A stretch of 60,847 nucleotides of DNA from Novacetimonas hansenii JCM 7643 (GTDB taxonomy: Bacteria > Pseudomonadota > Alphaproteobacteria > Acetobacterales > Acetobacteraceae): the NCBI RefSeq assembly GCF_000964405.1, contig NZ_BANE01000045.1:1-60847 (forward strand), written 5' to 3'. The position numbers and the translations under genes are program-made. Every line of letters begins with the position of its first letter. Within the stretch, counting starts at the first letter, position 1. This document shows, one piece after another, positions 29,858 through 38,430 of the stretch. Under the pieces are notes generated by a model. The model made no database searches. It saw only the letters and a list, made by a program, of their open reading frames with translations, and was not told the origin of the DNA.

Positions 29858-30016
29858 CGGGCGTCGAGCCCCTTTGTCTTTCTGACTTGCCGTTTTATCG
29901 GATTCCGGCAGACTAACTGCAAGGCCCAAAAGGTTATTCTCCCGGTTCCGAAGGTTCAATGTATCAGAGTATATGAGGGGCACCGGAAAGGCGGTCAAGC
30001 CAGAGGACGATACCGA

Positions 30017-30037
30017 ATGCTGAATGCGCACGTATGA
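30017..30037 (+). other. Candidate six-codon leader ORF in front of the methyltransferase gene
   Basis: ATG CTG AAT GCG CAC GTA TGA (MLNAHV) has a strong Shine-Dalgarno, AGAGGA at 30002-30007, with a 9-nt spacer. Its TGA overlaps the ATG of the methyltransferase (ATGA), which lacks its own ribosome-binding site. Translational coupling through the mini-ORF is inferred. Confidence 0.35.
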
Positions 30038-30810
30038 CGGCGGTCTCGCGCATGGATACACTGCCCCCCATGACGTTGGGAACGCTCCTTGATGGGCGTG
30101 TCCGCTATCGTCAATTTTGCGATGGATACCGGACAGGACTGGAACCTGTCCTGATGGCCGCGTGCGTGCCTGCACGCGCCGGGCAATATGTACTCGAAGG
30201 GGGATGCGGCGCGGGCGCGGGGCTTTTGTGCCTTGCGGCACGGGTGCCGGGTGTGCGCGGGATCGGGCTGGAATGCGATTCCCATACTGTCGCCCTTGGT
30301 CAGGTGAATGTTGGCGATAACGGATTCGACACGATTCGTATCCTGCAGGCCACCTTGCCGGCGATGCCTGATGACCCGTATCTGAGCGGACCGGGCGTGC
30401 GGCGTATCGACCATGCCTTTGCCAATCCGCCGTGGCATGACCATGCCAGCACCCCCTCCCCCCTGTCGCGTCGGGACAGGGCGCGCCGCCTGCCGCGCGC
30501 GGGCCTTGCACACTGGGTCGGCAGCCTGTCGGCACAGTTGCGTCACCATGGAACCCTGACACTTGCGGTGCCTGCCACATTGCTCGATCACGCAATCAGC
30601 AGCATGGGCGACAGCCATCTGGGGGATATTACGGTCTTCCCCTGCTGGCCCCGGCAGGGCGTTGCGGCAAAGATCGTGCTGATACGGGGACGCATGGGAT
30701 CACGCACCCCTGCGCGACTTCTGCCTGGCATTGTGCTGCATCATGCGGATGGCACCTTCACGCAGGCCGCCCATGCCGTCCTGCGTGAAGGCCAGCCGCT
30801 CCTCGACTAA
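30034..30810 (+). CDS. TrmN6-like SAM-dependent N6-adenine methyltransferase
   Basis: A 258-aa Rossmann-fold methyltransferase. SAM motif I is VLEGGCGAGAGLLCLAARV (about residues 53-71); motif IV is NPPWHD, the N6-adenine methyltransferase NPP(Y/F/W) signature. The N terminus TLGTLLDGRVRYRQFCDGYRTGLEPVLMAA matches the TrmN6/YfiC family, which modifies A37 of tRNA1(Val). ATG 30034 is used; ATG 30052 and 30070 are in frame. It is divergent from the polyprenyl synthase gene and convergent with nrdB. Confidence 0.85.
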   Translation: MTAVSRMDTLPPMTLGTLLDGRVRYRQFCDGYRTGLEPVLMAACVPARAGQYVLEGGCGAGAGLLCLAARVPGVRGIGLECDSHTVALGQVNVGDNGFDTIRILQATLPAMPDDPYLSGPGVRRIDHAFANPPWHDHASTPSPLSRRDRARRLPRAGLAHWVGSLSAQLRHHGTLTLAVPATLLDHAISSMGDSHLGDITVFPCWPRQGVAAKIVLIRGRMGSRTPARLLPGIVLHHADGTFTQAAHAVLREGQPLLD

Positions 30811-30924
30811 TCTAAACTCCAACACATTATAAAAATTTTACTGACCACCGCATCCCGGAACCAAGGCGGCAGATTTTGAATCCAAACCAGATCCCCTGAA
30901 AACTTCTATTATTACAGTCAGTTA

Positions 30925-30948
30925 TGTGGCCCCTTGCAAGGAGCCACA
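30925..30948. terminator. Hairpin downstream of nrdB
   Basis: An imperfect palindrome: outer 6-bp arms (30925-30930 and 30943-30948), one mismatch, then the perfect inner palindrome CCTTGCAAGG. It ends 6 bp from the nrdB stop. There is no clear U-tract, so it is a probable rather than certain terminator for the nrdAB transcript. Confidence 0.5.
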
Positions 30949-30953
30949 CAGGA

Positions 30954-31958
30954 TCAGTCGAAGGCTTCGCCCCATGTTCCCTGCGTCGCCGCACGGCTAT
31001 ATTCGGTGGAACGGTTTTCAAAGAAATTGGCATGCTCGACCGCGTTGACCATCTCATCCACCCATGGCAGCGGATTGGTCGCAACATCATACAGCCCATC
31101 AAGGCCAAGCTGGCCCAGACGACGGTTGGCCACAAAGCGGATATAGCGTTTCACCTGCGCGGCATCGAGCCCTTCCACCGGCCCCATTTCAAATGACAGG
31201 TCGATAAAGGCATCCTCATGCTCCACAATATCGCGGCAGATCTGGCGGATGTCATCTTGCAGCTTCTGCGTCCAGATTTCCGGGTTTTCCTGCACAAAAA
31301 CCCGAAACAGCCGCGCCATGGAGACACAATGCAGCGTTTCATCACGCACCGACCATGAGACAATCTGTCCCATGCCCTTGAGCTTGTTGAAGCGCGGGAA
31401 GTTCAGCAGGATCGCGAACGAGGCAAAAAGCTGCAATCCCTCGGTAAACGCACCGAATGCCGCAAGCGTACGGGCGATCTCGTATTTGTTCGAGACCGAG
31501 AATTCCTGCATGTAATCGTACTTATCCTTCATTTCCTTGTATTTCAGGAATGCGGAATATTCCGATTCAGGCATGCCGATCGTATCGAGCAGATGGCTAT
31601 AGGCCGCGATATGGATCGTTTCGATATTGGAAAATGCCGACAGCATCATCAGCACTTCGGTCGGTTTGAAAACCTGACTGTAATGCTTCATGTAGCAGTT
31701 GTTCACTTCCACGTCCGACTGCGTGAAGAAGCGGAAAATCTGCGTCACGAGATGCCGTTCGCTTTCGGTCAGGCTGCGATGCCAATCCTTGACATCATCG
31801 GCAAGGGGCACCTCTTCGGGTAGCCAGTGTACCTGCTGCTGCGTCAACCAGGCATCATATGCCCAAGGATAGCGGAAGGGCTTGTAAACCGGGTTCGCGG
31901 TTAGCAGGTCAAAGTGCTGCTCGGTCCGGGTGTCCGGGCCAGATGATGTATCGCTCAT
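30954..31958 (-). CDS. nrdB: Ribonucleotide reductase class Ia small subunit (R2)
   Basis: A 334-aa R2 protein that generates the tyrosyl radical used by NrdA. Di-iron ligands and the radical Tyr are readable: SDVEVNNCY, then ETIHIAAY (Glu, His and radical Tyr in the E. coli Y122 arrangement), GAFTEGLQLFASF and RDETLHC. The ATG at 31958 (MSDTSSGPDT) is chosen because conservation begins around HFDLLTANPVYKPFRYPWAYDAW; an upstream in-frame ATG at 32087 lacks conservation. It is separated from nrdA by a 260-bp spacer containing a hairpin. Confidence 0.95.
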   Translation of the reverse strand: MSDTSSGPDTRTEQHFDLLTANPVYKPFRYPWAYDAWLTQQQVHWLPEEVPLADDVKDWHRSLTESERHLVTQIFRFFTQSDVEVNNCYMKHYSQVFKPTEVLMMLSAFSNIETIHIAAYSHLLDTIGMPESEYSAFLKYKEMKDKYDYMQEFSVSNKYEIARTLAAFGAFTEGLQLFASFAILLNFPRFNKLKGMGQIVSWSVRDETLHCVSMARLFRVFVQENPEIWTQKLQDDIRQICRDIVEHEDAFIDLSFEMGPVEGLDAAQVKRYIRFVANRRLGQLGLDGLYDVATNPLPWVDEMVNAVEHANFFENRSTEYSRAATQGTWGEAFD

Positions 31959-32098
31959 GGTGCTCACCCTATTCGAAGCCAAACAGGACCGCCGCTTCTC
32001 CTGGCTCCTGCATGAACACAACAGGGGATGTGATATCCCCTGCGGCAGGCGCGCCTGCTCTGGCTGAGGCAGGACAGCCACGATCATATCCGGCTAAT

Positions 32099-32127
32099 GA
32101 TAAAAGTTTTTGATAAAGATTTTTTCA
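32099..32127. repeat. Possible decayed end of the palindromic repeat
   Basis: GATAAAAGTTTTTG at 32099-32112 is identical to the reverse complement of the right end of the element at 28719-28819, and the next 15 bases continue the match at about 10 positions. It lies in the nrdA-nrdB spacer and may be a remnant, or coincidence in AT-rich DNA. Confidence 0.35.
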
Positions 32128-32142
32128 ACACGCTTTGGCAGA

Positions 32143-32168
32143 TGTCGCCTGTTGGAAGGCAGGCGACA
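32143..32168. promoter_or_regulatory. Hairpin in the nrdA-nrdB spacer
   Basis: Perfect 9-bp stem (arms 32143-32151 and 32160-32168) with an 8-nt loop, about 50 bp after the nrdA stop. On the minus strand it is followed, some 12 bases later, by a T-rich run (32113-32126 complement is A-rich), so it resembles an mRNA-processing or 3'-end-protecting hairpin more than a canonical terminator. Confidence 0.55.
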
Positions 32169-32218
32169 CCTGAAACGCCATATCGTTCTTTATGACGACG
32201 TCATTGCCAAACGTCCCC

Positions 32219-34165
32219 TTACTGACAGGCGAGGCATTCCTCGTAATCCGTCGAGGATGCAGGGGCCGCAGGGGGGATCGGTGGCAGGGCCTCGTCCGTT
32301 TCCTTTTGCATGATATCGTTCTTCACCTTGCCATCACTGACGGCATCAGCGCGCTGGACCGACAGGGAACGGCAGTAATACAGCGATTTCACGCCACGTT
32401 TCCACGCCATGTAATGGATCTGGTGCAGGTCGCGCTTGTGCACGTTGGCGGGCAGGAACAGGTTGATTGACTGTGCCTGGCAGATGAAGGGCGCGCGATC
32501 CGCCGCATGTTCGATCACCCAGCGCTGATCCAGTTCAAAGGCGGTTTTGAACACATCCTTTTCCTGCTGATCCAGGAAATCAAGATGCTGCACACTGCCC
32601 TTATTCAGGGTGATGGACGACCATACGTCATCCGTGTTGCGCCCCTTTTGCGTCAAAAGCCGGTCCAGATGGCGATTACGCACCGTAAAAGACCCTGAAA
32701 GCGTCTTTTGCAGGAACACATTGGCCGCGATTGGTTCGATACCGGGGCTTGCATTGCCTGCGATAATGGAAATCGATGCCGTCGGCGCAATCGCCATCTT
32801 GTTCGAAAACCGCTCCATAACGCCATATTCCGCGGCATCGGGACATGCGCCCAGCGACTGCGCCAGCTTATGGGACGCAGCGTCGGCCTGCTTGCGGATA
32901 TGCTCGAAAATCCGCTTGTTCCACACCTTGGCAATCACGCTTTCGAACGGGATGTTCTTGGCCTGAAGGAAGCTGTGGAAGCCCATGACCCCCAACCCGA
33001 CCGAACGTTCACGCGCGGCGGCGTATTTGGCGCGTTCCATGTCATCGGGGGCACGGTCGATAAAATCCTGCAACACCCGGTCGAGGAACAGCATAACGTC
33101 CTCGATGAACTGCGGATCATCCTTCCATTCATCCCAGGTTTCAAGGTTGAGCGACGACAGGCAGCACACCGCCGTACGTTCCTTGCCATGATGGTCCATG
33201 CCGGTGGGCAACGTGATTTCGGCACACAGGTTGGAGGTCTTGACCTCCAGCCCCGCCAGCTTGTGATGCTGGGGGCGCGCATTGTTCACGTGATCGGAAT
33301 AGATGATGTACGGTTCGCCCTGCTCCATACGGGCGGTCAGGATGCGTATCCACAGCGACCGGGCCGACACCTTGCGGATGTGGCTGCCATCCTTGGGCGA
33401 CAGCAATGCCCATTCCTCGTCCGCCGCCACGGCGCGCATGAACGCATCCGAAATCAGGATTCCATGATGGAGGTTGAGCGCCTTGCGGTTGGGATCACCA
33501 CCGGTGGGGCGACGCAGTTCGATGAATTCCTCGATTTCAGGATGCCAGACCGGCAGATAGACCGCAGCCGACCCGCGACGCAGCGACCCCTGGCTGATGG
33601 CCAGCGTCAGGCTGTCCATAACGCGGATGAACGGAATGACGCCGGATGTCTTGCCATTGCGGCCGACATTCTCCCCGATCGAACGCAGGTTGCCCCAATA
33701 GGAACCGATCCCGCCGCCCTTTGAGGCCAGCCACACATTCTCGTTCCACAGATCGACAATACCGCGCAGGCTGTCATTGGCTTCGTTCAGGAAGCATGAA
33801 ATCGGCAGGCCGCGCGTGGTGCCCCCGTTCGACAGCACAGGGGTGGCCGGCATGAACCAATGACGCGAGATATAGTCATACAGACGCTGCGCATGTCCTT
33901 CGTCCGCGCCGTAATACGACGCGACGCGGCCAAACAGGTCCTGATACCCCTCGCCGGGCAGAAGGTAGCGGTTATCGAGCGTCGCCTTGCCAAACGCCGT
34001 CAGCAGCGCATCGCGGCTGCGGTCAACACGGACGGAAAAGCCGTCTGGCAACTGGACGACGTCATCAAACATCTCGGGCATGGGGGCCGCATCCTTTCTG
34101 TGGATGGCATCGTGTTCGTCACTATATCCCTCGACCGTAGAACCGGAGATGCCATCCAGACTCAT
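32219..34165 (-). CDS. nrdA: Ribonucleotide reductase class I large subunit, no ATP-cone
   Basis: A 648-aa NrdA reducing NDPs to dNDPs. The active-site set is present: Cys in LPISCFLNEA, the NLCAEI motif (Asn-x-Cys-x-Glu), the partner Cys in TAVCCLSSLNLE, the radical-transfer Tyr pair in SLYYCRS, and the C-terminal CLAC redox tail. Compared with E. coli NrdA (761 aa), the N-terminal ATP-cone is missing: the protein goes almost straight into the R1 barrel (RYLLPGEGYQDLFGRVASYY). The ATG at 34165 has GGAG 9 nt upstream; ATG 34180 is the alternative. NrdR-type boxes lie upstream. Confidence 0.95.
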   Translation of the reverse strand: MSLDGISGSTVEGYSDEHDAIHRKDAAPMPEMFDDVVQLPDGFSVRVDRSRDALLTAFGKATLDNRYLLPGEGYQDLFGRVASYYGADEGHAQRLYDYISRHWFMPATPVLSNGGTTRGLPISCFLNEANDSLRGIVDLWNENVWLASKGGGIGSYWGNLRSIGENVGRNGKTSGVIPFIRVMDSLTLAISQGSLRRGSAAVYLPVWHPEIEEFIELRRPTGGDPNRKALNLHHGILISDAFMRAVAADEEWALLSPKDGSHIRKVSARSLWIRILTARMEQGEPYIIYSDHVNNARPQHHKLAGLEVKTSNLCAEITLPTGMDHHGKERTAVCCLSSLNLETWDEWKDDPQFIEDVMLFLDRVLQDFIDRAPDDMERAKYAAARERSVGLGVMGFHSFLQAKNIPFESVIAKVWNKRIFEHIRKQADAASHKLAQSLGACPDAAEYGVMERFSNKMAIAPTASISIIAGNASPGIEPIAANVFLQKTLSGSFTVRNRHLDRLLTQKGRNTDDVWSSITLNKGSVQHLDFLDQQEKDVFKTAFELDQRWVIEHAADRAPFICQAQSINLFLPANVHKRDLHQIHYMAWKRGVKSLYYCRSLSVQRADAVSDGKVKNDIMQKETDEALPPIPPAAPASSTDYEECLACQ

Positions 34166-34247
34166 CCACTTAAACTCCATAAGCTGCCCGTGACGTGTCG
34201 CAGGATCGGGTGATCCTGTTCCTATGTGTCCGGTCATTGCTGCTATG

Positions 34248-34294
34248 GCGCTATATATGGACCAATCCGCGTCCTGATGCACTATATATATGGA
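34248..34294 (-). promoter_or_regulatory. Pair of NrdR-type boxes upstream of nrdA
   Basis: Two AT-rich boxes, GCGCTATATATGGACC (34248-34263) and GCACTATATATATGGA (34279-34294), share CTATATAT and are 31 bp apart start to start, the three-turn spacing typical of NrdR operators (consensus ACACWATATATWGTGT). They lie about 83-130 bp upstream of the nrdA start. The second box matches 11 of 16 consensus bases, the first about the same core. No nrdR gene is in the window. Confidence 0.7.
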
Positions 34295-34379
34295 CGCAGT
34301 GGCCTTTTCCGACTCTTGGACAATCCGTCGTCAAGAGGAAAAAAGTTATTTTTCACTCCACTTTGGCAGGCAAAACCGC

Positions 34380-34871
34380 TCAACGTCCGGCGGGAATATC
34401 CAGGCTGTTCCCGTCTGCGTCATCCCATCGCCGCAGGCATTGTGCATCATGTTCGCGCGGCTGCACCCATTGGGTGCGACCATCGCTGAATTCCTCTTTT
34501 TTCCAAAAAGGCGCCCGGCTCTTGAGCCAGTCCATGACAAACTCCACAGCCTGAAACGCGGTGCCACGATGGGCCGCCGTGCAGATTACCAGTACGATCG
34601 GGGCCCCAACCCCAAGCCGTCCCACGCGATGGATGATGGTGCAGCCCGACAGCCCGAATCGCGTGGCCGCCGATTCGGCGATTCGCGTCATCATCGATTC
34701 GGTCATGCCGGGATAATGTTCCAGTTCCAGAGAGCGCAGCCCCCCATCCTCACGGACCATGCCGATGAACGACGCCATGGCCCCGACATCGGAATGTCCC
34801 GCCAGCAGGCTGGCGCTTTCATGGGTGGGATCAAATATTTCGGTCTGAACGCGGATATGGATGCGTGGCAT
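34380..34871 (-). CDS. moaE: Molybdopterin synthase catalytic subunit MoaE
   Basis: A 163-aa large subunit of molybdopterin synthase, which inserts sulfur from MoaD into cyclic pyranopterin. Family blocks: GAMASFIGMVREDGG, LELEHYPGMTESMM, VGAPIVLVICTAAHRGTAF and the active-site Lys region LKSRAPFWKKEEF. It starts 7 nt after moaD. The ATG at 34871 (MPRIHIRV) is chosen; an in-frame ATG at 34919 would overlap moaD. The C terminus (after WVQP) is about 25 residues longer than usual. Confidence 0.94.
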   Translation of the reverse strand: MPRIHIRVQTEIFDPTHESASLLAGHSDVGAMASFIGMVREDGGLRSLELEHYPGMTESMMTRIAESAATRFGLSGCTIIHRVGRLGVGAPIVLVICTAAHRGTAFQAVEFVMDWLKSRAPFWKKEEFSDGRTQWVQPREHDAQCLRRWDDADGNSLDIPAGR

Positions 34872-34878
34872 GGCGCTG

Positions 34879-35133
34879 CTATCCCCCCGTGACCGGCGGG
34901 AAGAAGGCGATTTCGTCATCGGGCCCTATGCATGTATCCAGCGCTGCAAAGGACTGGTTCACCGCGACGCGCACCAGTTCGGGCTGTCCGAAGATTTCAC
35001 CATATTCACCGCCCCGGTCATGCAACATCTGCACAAGGTCACTTACCCGCGTGACGCCGGACGGCAGGCTTATGGCTTCGCGGTCATGGCCCAGGCGGTC
35101 TCGTAGCCATGCGAAGTAGAGAATGTCCGGCAT
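34879..35133 (-). CDS. moaD: Molybdopterin synthase sulfur carrier subunit MoaD
   Basis: An 84-aa ubiquitin-like sulfur carrier. The N-terminal ILYFAWLRDRLGHD and the invariant C-terminal Gly-Gly (PPVTGG), which becomes the thiocarboxylate, are present; AVNQSFAALDTCIGPDDEIAFFPPV is the typical end. Directly upstream of moaE. The pair supplies molybdenum cofactor, needed by molybdoenzymes such as the aldehyde dehydrogenases of acetic acid bacteria. Confidence 0.95.
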   Translation of the reverse strand: MPDILYFAWLRDRLGHDREAISLPSGVTRVSDLVQMLHDRGGEYGEIFGQPELVRVAVNQSFAALDTCIGPDDEIAFFPPVTGG

Positions 35134-35180
35134 CCGCCCACCCTTTTGCTGCGTCAGGTTCTGGTATGCGTAGCGCTATA

Positions 35181-35705
35181 TCAGGGATGCGGTTGCTCGA
35201 CCACCGCGCCATCGGCATGGATCACGGTTTTGCCGCCATCGGCATGGGGAACGATGATATCCGCATTTTCCGCCATGGCATGGCTTCTTGCCGGATGGCC
35301 CTTGCCCTCGTGCCCGTCCTGTATCGTCGGCATGGCGGCGGGCAGGTCGGCCGGCAGATCGCCTGCATCCGCCTCACCGATGCTGAGCGATGCCCCGTCG
35401 AGCAGTTGTTGCGCGCCATCGGCGGAACGACGGACGAAATGCCCGGACTGTGCATGCACACGTCCCGAACTGATATCCGCCAGCGTGGGCATGGACTGTA
35501 TCCTGGTGGGCCATATGTCCTGCCCCTGCGGCAGGATCGGGGGCTCCGCCACGGCATGCCCCATGGAACGACGCAGGTTTTCCGATTCCATCTTTGGCAT
35601 GTTGGGCAGGCTGCCAGGCAGTTGCGTGTTATCGGCAAGAATGTCGCCAAACCCACCACACCCCGTCAGGCATAAGAGTAGTAGAAACGGGGCTTTCGGA
35701 CGCAT
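35181..35705 (-). CDS. Predicted lipoprotein of unknown function
   Basis: A 174-aa protein with a lipoprotein signal: MRPKAPFLLLLCLTGC, with the lipobox LTGC and Cys16 as the lipidated residue. The mature part is Pro/Gly/Ala/Asp-rich, low in predicted structure, with a conserved-looking block LPNMPKMESENLRRSMG and IWPTRIQSMPTLADI, and a His/Asp-rich tail. Asp is not at position +2, so outer-membrane sorting is possible. It lies between pgsA and moaD in an otherwise conserved cluster. Function unknown. Confidence 0.75.
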   Translation of the reverse strand: MRPKAPFLLLLCLTGCGGFGDILADNTQLPGSLPNMPKMESENLRRSMGHAVAEPPILPQGQDIWPTRIQSMPTLADISSGRVHAQSGHFVRRSADGAQQLLDGASLSIGEADAGDLPADLPAAMPTIQDGHEGKGHPARSHAMAENADIIVPHADGGKTVIHADGAVVEQPHP

Positions 35706-35811
35706 CGCATTCTCCCTGGTTCATGGCCGGCACAACCATAGGGAGAATTTGCCCGCATAATCTCACAACCACAAGTGGTATATGCGCCCGGCAGAACCGC
35801 CAGCAGAAAAT

Positions 35812-36411
35812 TCAGGGGACGATATTACCTACCGACTGGTTGTTACGGGTGACATGCTGGATACCGGTGGAAAGATAATCCCACCCGGTCACCAGCGTCA
35901 GGGCCGCGGCAACCCACAGCATGATCGCCCCCAGCAGGTTGACCGGCAACCATGTGATATCCAGCAAGCTGGCGGTGCTGTCCCCCGCCAGCAGGAAACC
36001 GATGGCAGTCATCTGGAACCCGGTTTTCCATTTGGCAAGGCGCGTAACCGGCAGTCCCACCTTGGTCGTCGCCAGATATTCACGCAGGCCACTGACCAGT
36101 ATCTCCCGCGAGAGGATGATGATCGCGGGATAGAGCGTCCAATAAGGAAGCCGCGCAAGCCCGGCCAGCACCATCAGGCACGCCCCCACCAGAAGCTTGT
36201 CAGCGATCGGGTCGAGCATGCGGCCAAGGTCGGAATTCTGGTGCCATGCGCGCGCCAGCTTGCCATCAAGGTAATCGGTAATCCCGGCCAGGATGAAGAT
36301 GACGCATGCGGCGCAGTCCGTGCCGGGTGTACTGATGACAACCAGCAGCACAACGACCGGCACAGCAACAATCCGCGACAGGGTCAGGAGATTAGGCAGG
36401 TCAGTAAGCAT
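35812..36411 (-). CDS. pgsA: CDP-diacylglycerol--glycerol-3-phosphate 3-phosphatidyltransferase
   Basis: A 199-aa integral inner-membrane CDP-alcohol phosphatidyltransferase making phosphatidylglycerol phosphate. The class signature D-x2-DG-x2-AR-x8-G-x3-D-x3-D is complete in DYLDGKLARAWHQNSDLGRMLDPIADK (shown here in parts: DGKLAR, then GRMLDPIADK). Four or more hydrophobic segments and LSREILVSGLREYL fit the family. It lies downstream of uvrC on the same strand, 93 bp away, an arrangement common in proteobacteria. Confidence 0.94.
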   Translation of the reverse strand: MLTDLPNLLTLSRIVAVPVVVLLVVISTPGTDCAACVIFILAGITDYLDGKLARAWHQNSDLGRMLDPIADKLLVGACLMVLAGLARLPYWTLYPAIIILSREILVSGLREYLATTKVGLPVTRLAKWKTGFQMTAIGFLLAGDSTASLLDITWLPVNLLGAIMLWVAAALTLVTGWDYLSTGIQHVTRNNQSVGNIVP

Positions 36412-36504
36412 GGTTCACCAGCTATATCCAAGGACAGCGCGAAACAAAAACATCTATAACGCTGGTCTGCCCGCTCATTTGCTCACATCTGCATGACACA
36501 AGGT

Positions 36505-38430
36505 TCATTCCCCGGTCCAGTCGGGATGGAAAAAACCGTATATTGTCCGTGCCGTATCCCGGCTGATGCCCGGTGCGGATTCCAGTTCCCCCAACCCCGC
36601 CTGACGCACGCCACGCGCCGAACCGAACCGGTTCAGCAGCGCGCGCTTACGTGCCGGGCCGACACCGGGAATATCATCGAGTTCGGATTTGACCAATGTT
36701 TTTGACCGCCCGGCACGGTGTGTCGTGATGGCAAAGCGATGGGCTTCGTCACGCAGGCGTTGCAGGTAGTACAGGACCGGGTCACGCGGGGGCAACTGGA
36801 ACGGTGGACGGGTCGCGGTGTGAAACCATTCGCGGCCCGCGTCGCGGTCAATCCCCTTGGCGATCCCCACAAGGGTCACATCCGTCACCCCGAGTTCATC
36901 AAGCACCGCGCGCACGGCGGAATACTGTCCCGCCCCCCCGTCGATCAGCAGGATATCGGGCCAGTCATCTGGACGTATGCCCTCCTCACGGTCCCGCAGG
37001 GCGCGGCTGAAGCGACGCTCCAGCACCTCGCGCATCATGCCGAAATCGTCACCGGGCGTGACCGGCCCCTTGATGGCGAATTTACGATAGGCCCGCTTTT
37101 CAAACCCTTCGGGACCGGCAACCACCATCACGCCATATGCATGTGAGCCCATGATATGGCTGTTATCATAGGTTTCGATCCTGCCGGGCGGGTTTGCCAG
37201 ACCGAAAAGATCGGCCACACCACGCAGCAGACGGGCCTGCCCCGCGCTTTCCGCCAGCTTGCGTTCCAGCGCCTCGCGCGCGTTCAGTTCGGCATGTTCA
37301 AGCACCGCGCGTTTTTCCCCGCGTTGCGGATGGATGATCTCAACACGTTTCCCCCGACGCAGTTCCAGCGCACGGCCCAGCAGTTCGTTATCGGAAATGG
37401 CGTGATTGACCAGAATCTGGCCCGGTGGCGGCTTGTCGTCATAAAACTGCGCAAGGAATGCCGCCAGCACATCAGCCGCGCCTTCGTCGCGGGCATGGCT
37501 GGGGAAAAAGGCGCGATTGCCGTTGTTGCGACCCCCACGAATGAAAAAGACCTCAATGCAGGACTGCCCCGCAATCTGCCAGATGGCGACGATATCGGCA
37601 TCGGACATGGTGGTCGGGTTGATGACGCTGGCGTCCTGCTGCATGGCCGACAGGCCACGGATACGATCACGGATGGCGGCCGCGCGTTCGAATTGCAGCG
37701 CGCCTGCCGCCTCTTCCATCTGCCGGACAAGCTCCTCATGCATGCGGGGATTCTTGCCGGACAGGAAATCGCGCGCCTGCTGCACCAACGCGCCGTAATC
37801 CTCCTGGCTGATCAGATCGACACATGGGGCGGAACAGCGATGGATTTGATGCAACAGGCACGGGCGTGTCCGTGATTGCAGCACGGAATCGGTGCATGAA
37901 CGCAGCAGGAATGCCTTTTGCAACAGGTTCAGCGTCTGGTTCACCGACCATGCGGATGCAAACGGCCCCCAATAAGATGCGCCCTTGACCGGTTTTCCGC
38001 GATGTTTCGCAATCTGGGGGAATTCATGCCGATCGGTCAGGATGATCCATGGATAACTTTTGTCATCACGCAGCAGGATGTTGTAACGCGGCTGCATGCG
38101 CTTGATATAGTTGGCCTCCAGCAACAGGGCTTCGGCCTCGGTATGGGTGGTGACGATCTCCATATACGCCGTTTCCGACACCATGCGCCGCAACCGTTCC
38201 GGCAACCGGTGAACCTGCGTATAGGACGTGACGCGCTTTTTCAGTGCGAGCGCCTTGCCGACGTACAACACCTCCCCCTTGCGGCCCAGCATGCGATAGA
38301 CCCCCGGTGACAGGGGCATGGTCTGGAGCGCCTTGTGAATCGCGGCAACCCCCACCGGGGTTGCGCTTTCGTGCGATGGGAGGGCCGGGGAAGTGGGGAT
38401 CGTGGTGATGGTCTTTTCGTCCGGGATCAT
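36505..38430 (-). CDS. uvrC: Excinuclease ABC subunit C
   Basis: A 641-aa UvrC nuclease of nucleotide excision repair, making the 3' and 5' incisions. Domains in order: GIY-YIG ([19 protein letters not shown], about residues 40-60), Cys-rich segment with CSAPC, UVR motif ([22 protein letters not shown]), RNase H-like nuclease core ([25 protein letters not shown]) and C-terminal HhH pair ([34 protein letters not shown]). The ATG at 38430 is a best guess; the frame is open upstream and no strong ribosome-binding site is seen. Confidence 0.95.
   Translation of the reverse strand: MIPDEKTITTIPTSPALPSHESATPVGVAAIHKALQTMPLSPGVYRMLGRKGEVLYVGKALALKKRVTSYTQVHRLPERLRRMVSETAYMEIVTTHTEAEALLLEANYIKRMQPRYNILLRDDKSYPWIILTDRHEFPQIAKHRGKPVKGASYWGPFASAWSVNQTLNLLQKAFLLRSCTDSVLQSRTRPCLLHQIHRCSAPCVDLISQEDYGALVQQARDFLSGKNPRMHEELVRQMEEAAGALQFERAAAIRDRIRGLSAMQQDASVINPTTMSDADIVAIWQIAGQSCIEVFFIRGGRNNGNRAFFPSHARDEGAADVLAAFLAQFYDDKPPPGQILVNHAISDNELLGRALELRRGKRVEIIHPQRGEKRAVLEHAELNAREALERKLAESAGQARLLRGVADLFGLANPPGRIETYDNSHIMGSHAYGVMVVAGPEGFEKRAYRKFAIKGPVTPGDDFGMMREVLERRFSRALRDREEGIRPDDWPDILLIDGGAGQYSAVRAVLDELGVTDVTLVGIAKGIDRDAGREWFHTATRPPFQLPPRDPVLYYLQRLRDEAHRFAITTHRAGRSKTLVKSELDDIPGVGPARKRALLNRFGSARGVRQAGLGELESAPGISRDTARTIYGFFHPDWTGE

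Noticed and set aside
29860-30595. N-terminal extension of the polyprenyl synthase frame up to 30595
   Set aside because: The upstream part overlaps the divergent methyltransferase gene, is Arg/Gly-rich without homology, and the family N terminus begins at 29857.
34490-34520. Apparent match to the palindromic repeat (TTTTTTCCAAAAAGGCG) inside moaE
   Set aside because: It is a short T-run/A-run similarity that encodes the conserved PFWKKEE active-site segment of MoaE, so it is coding sequence rather than an inserted element.
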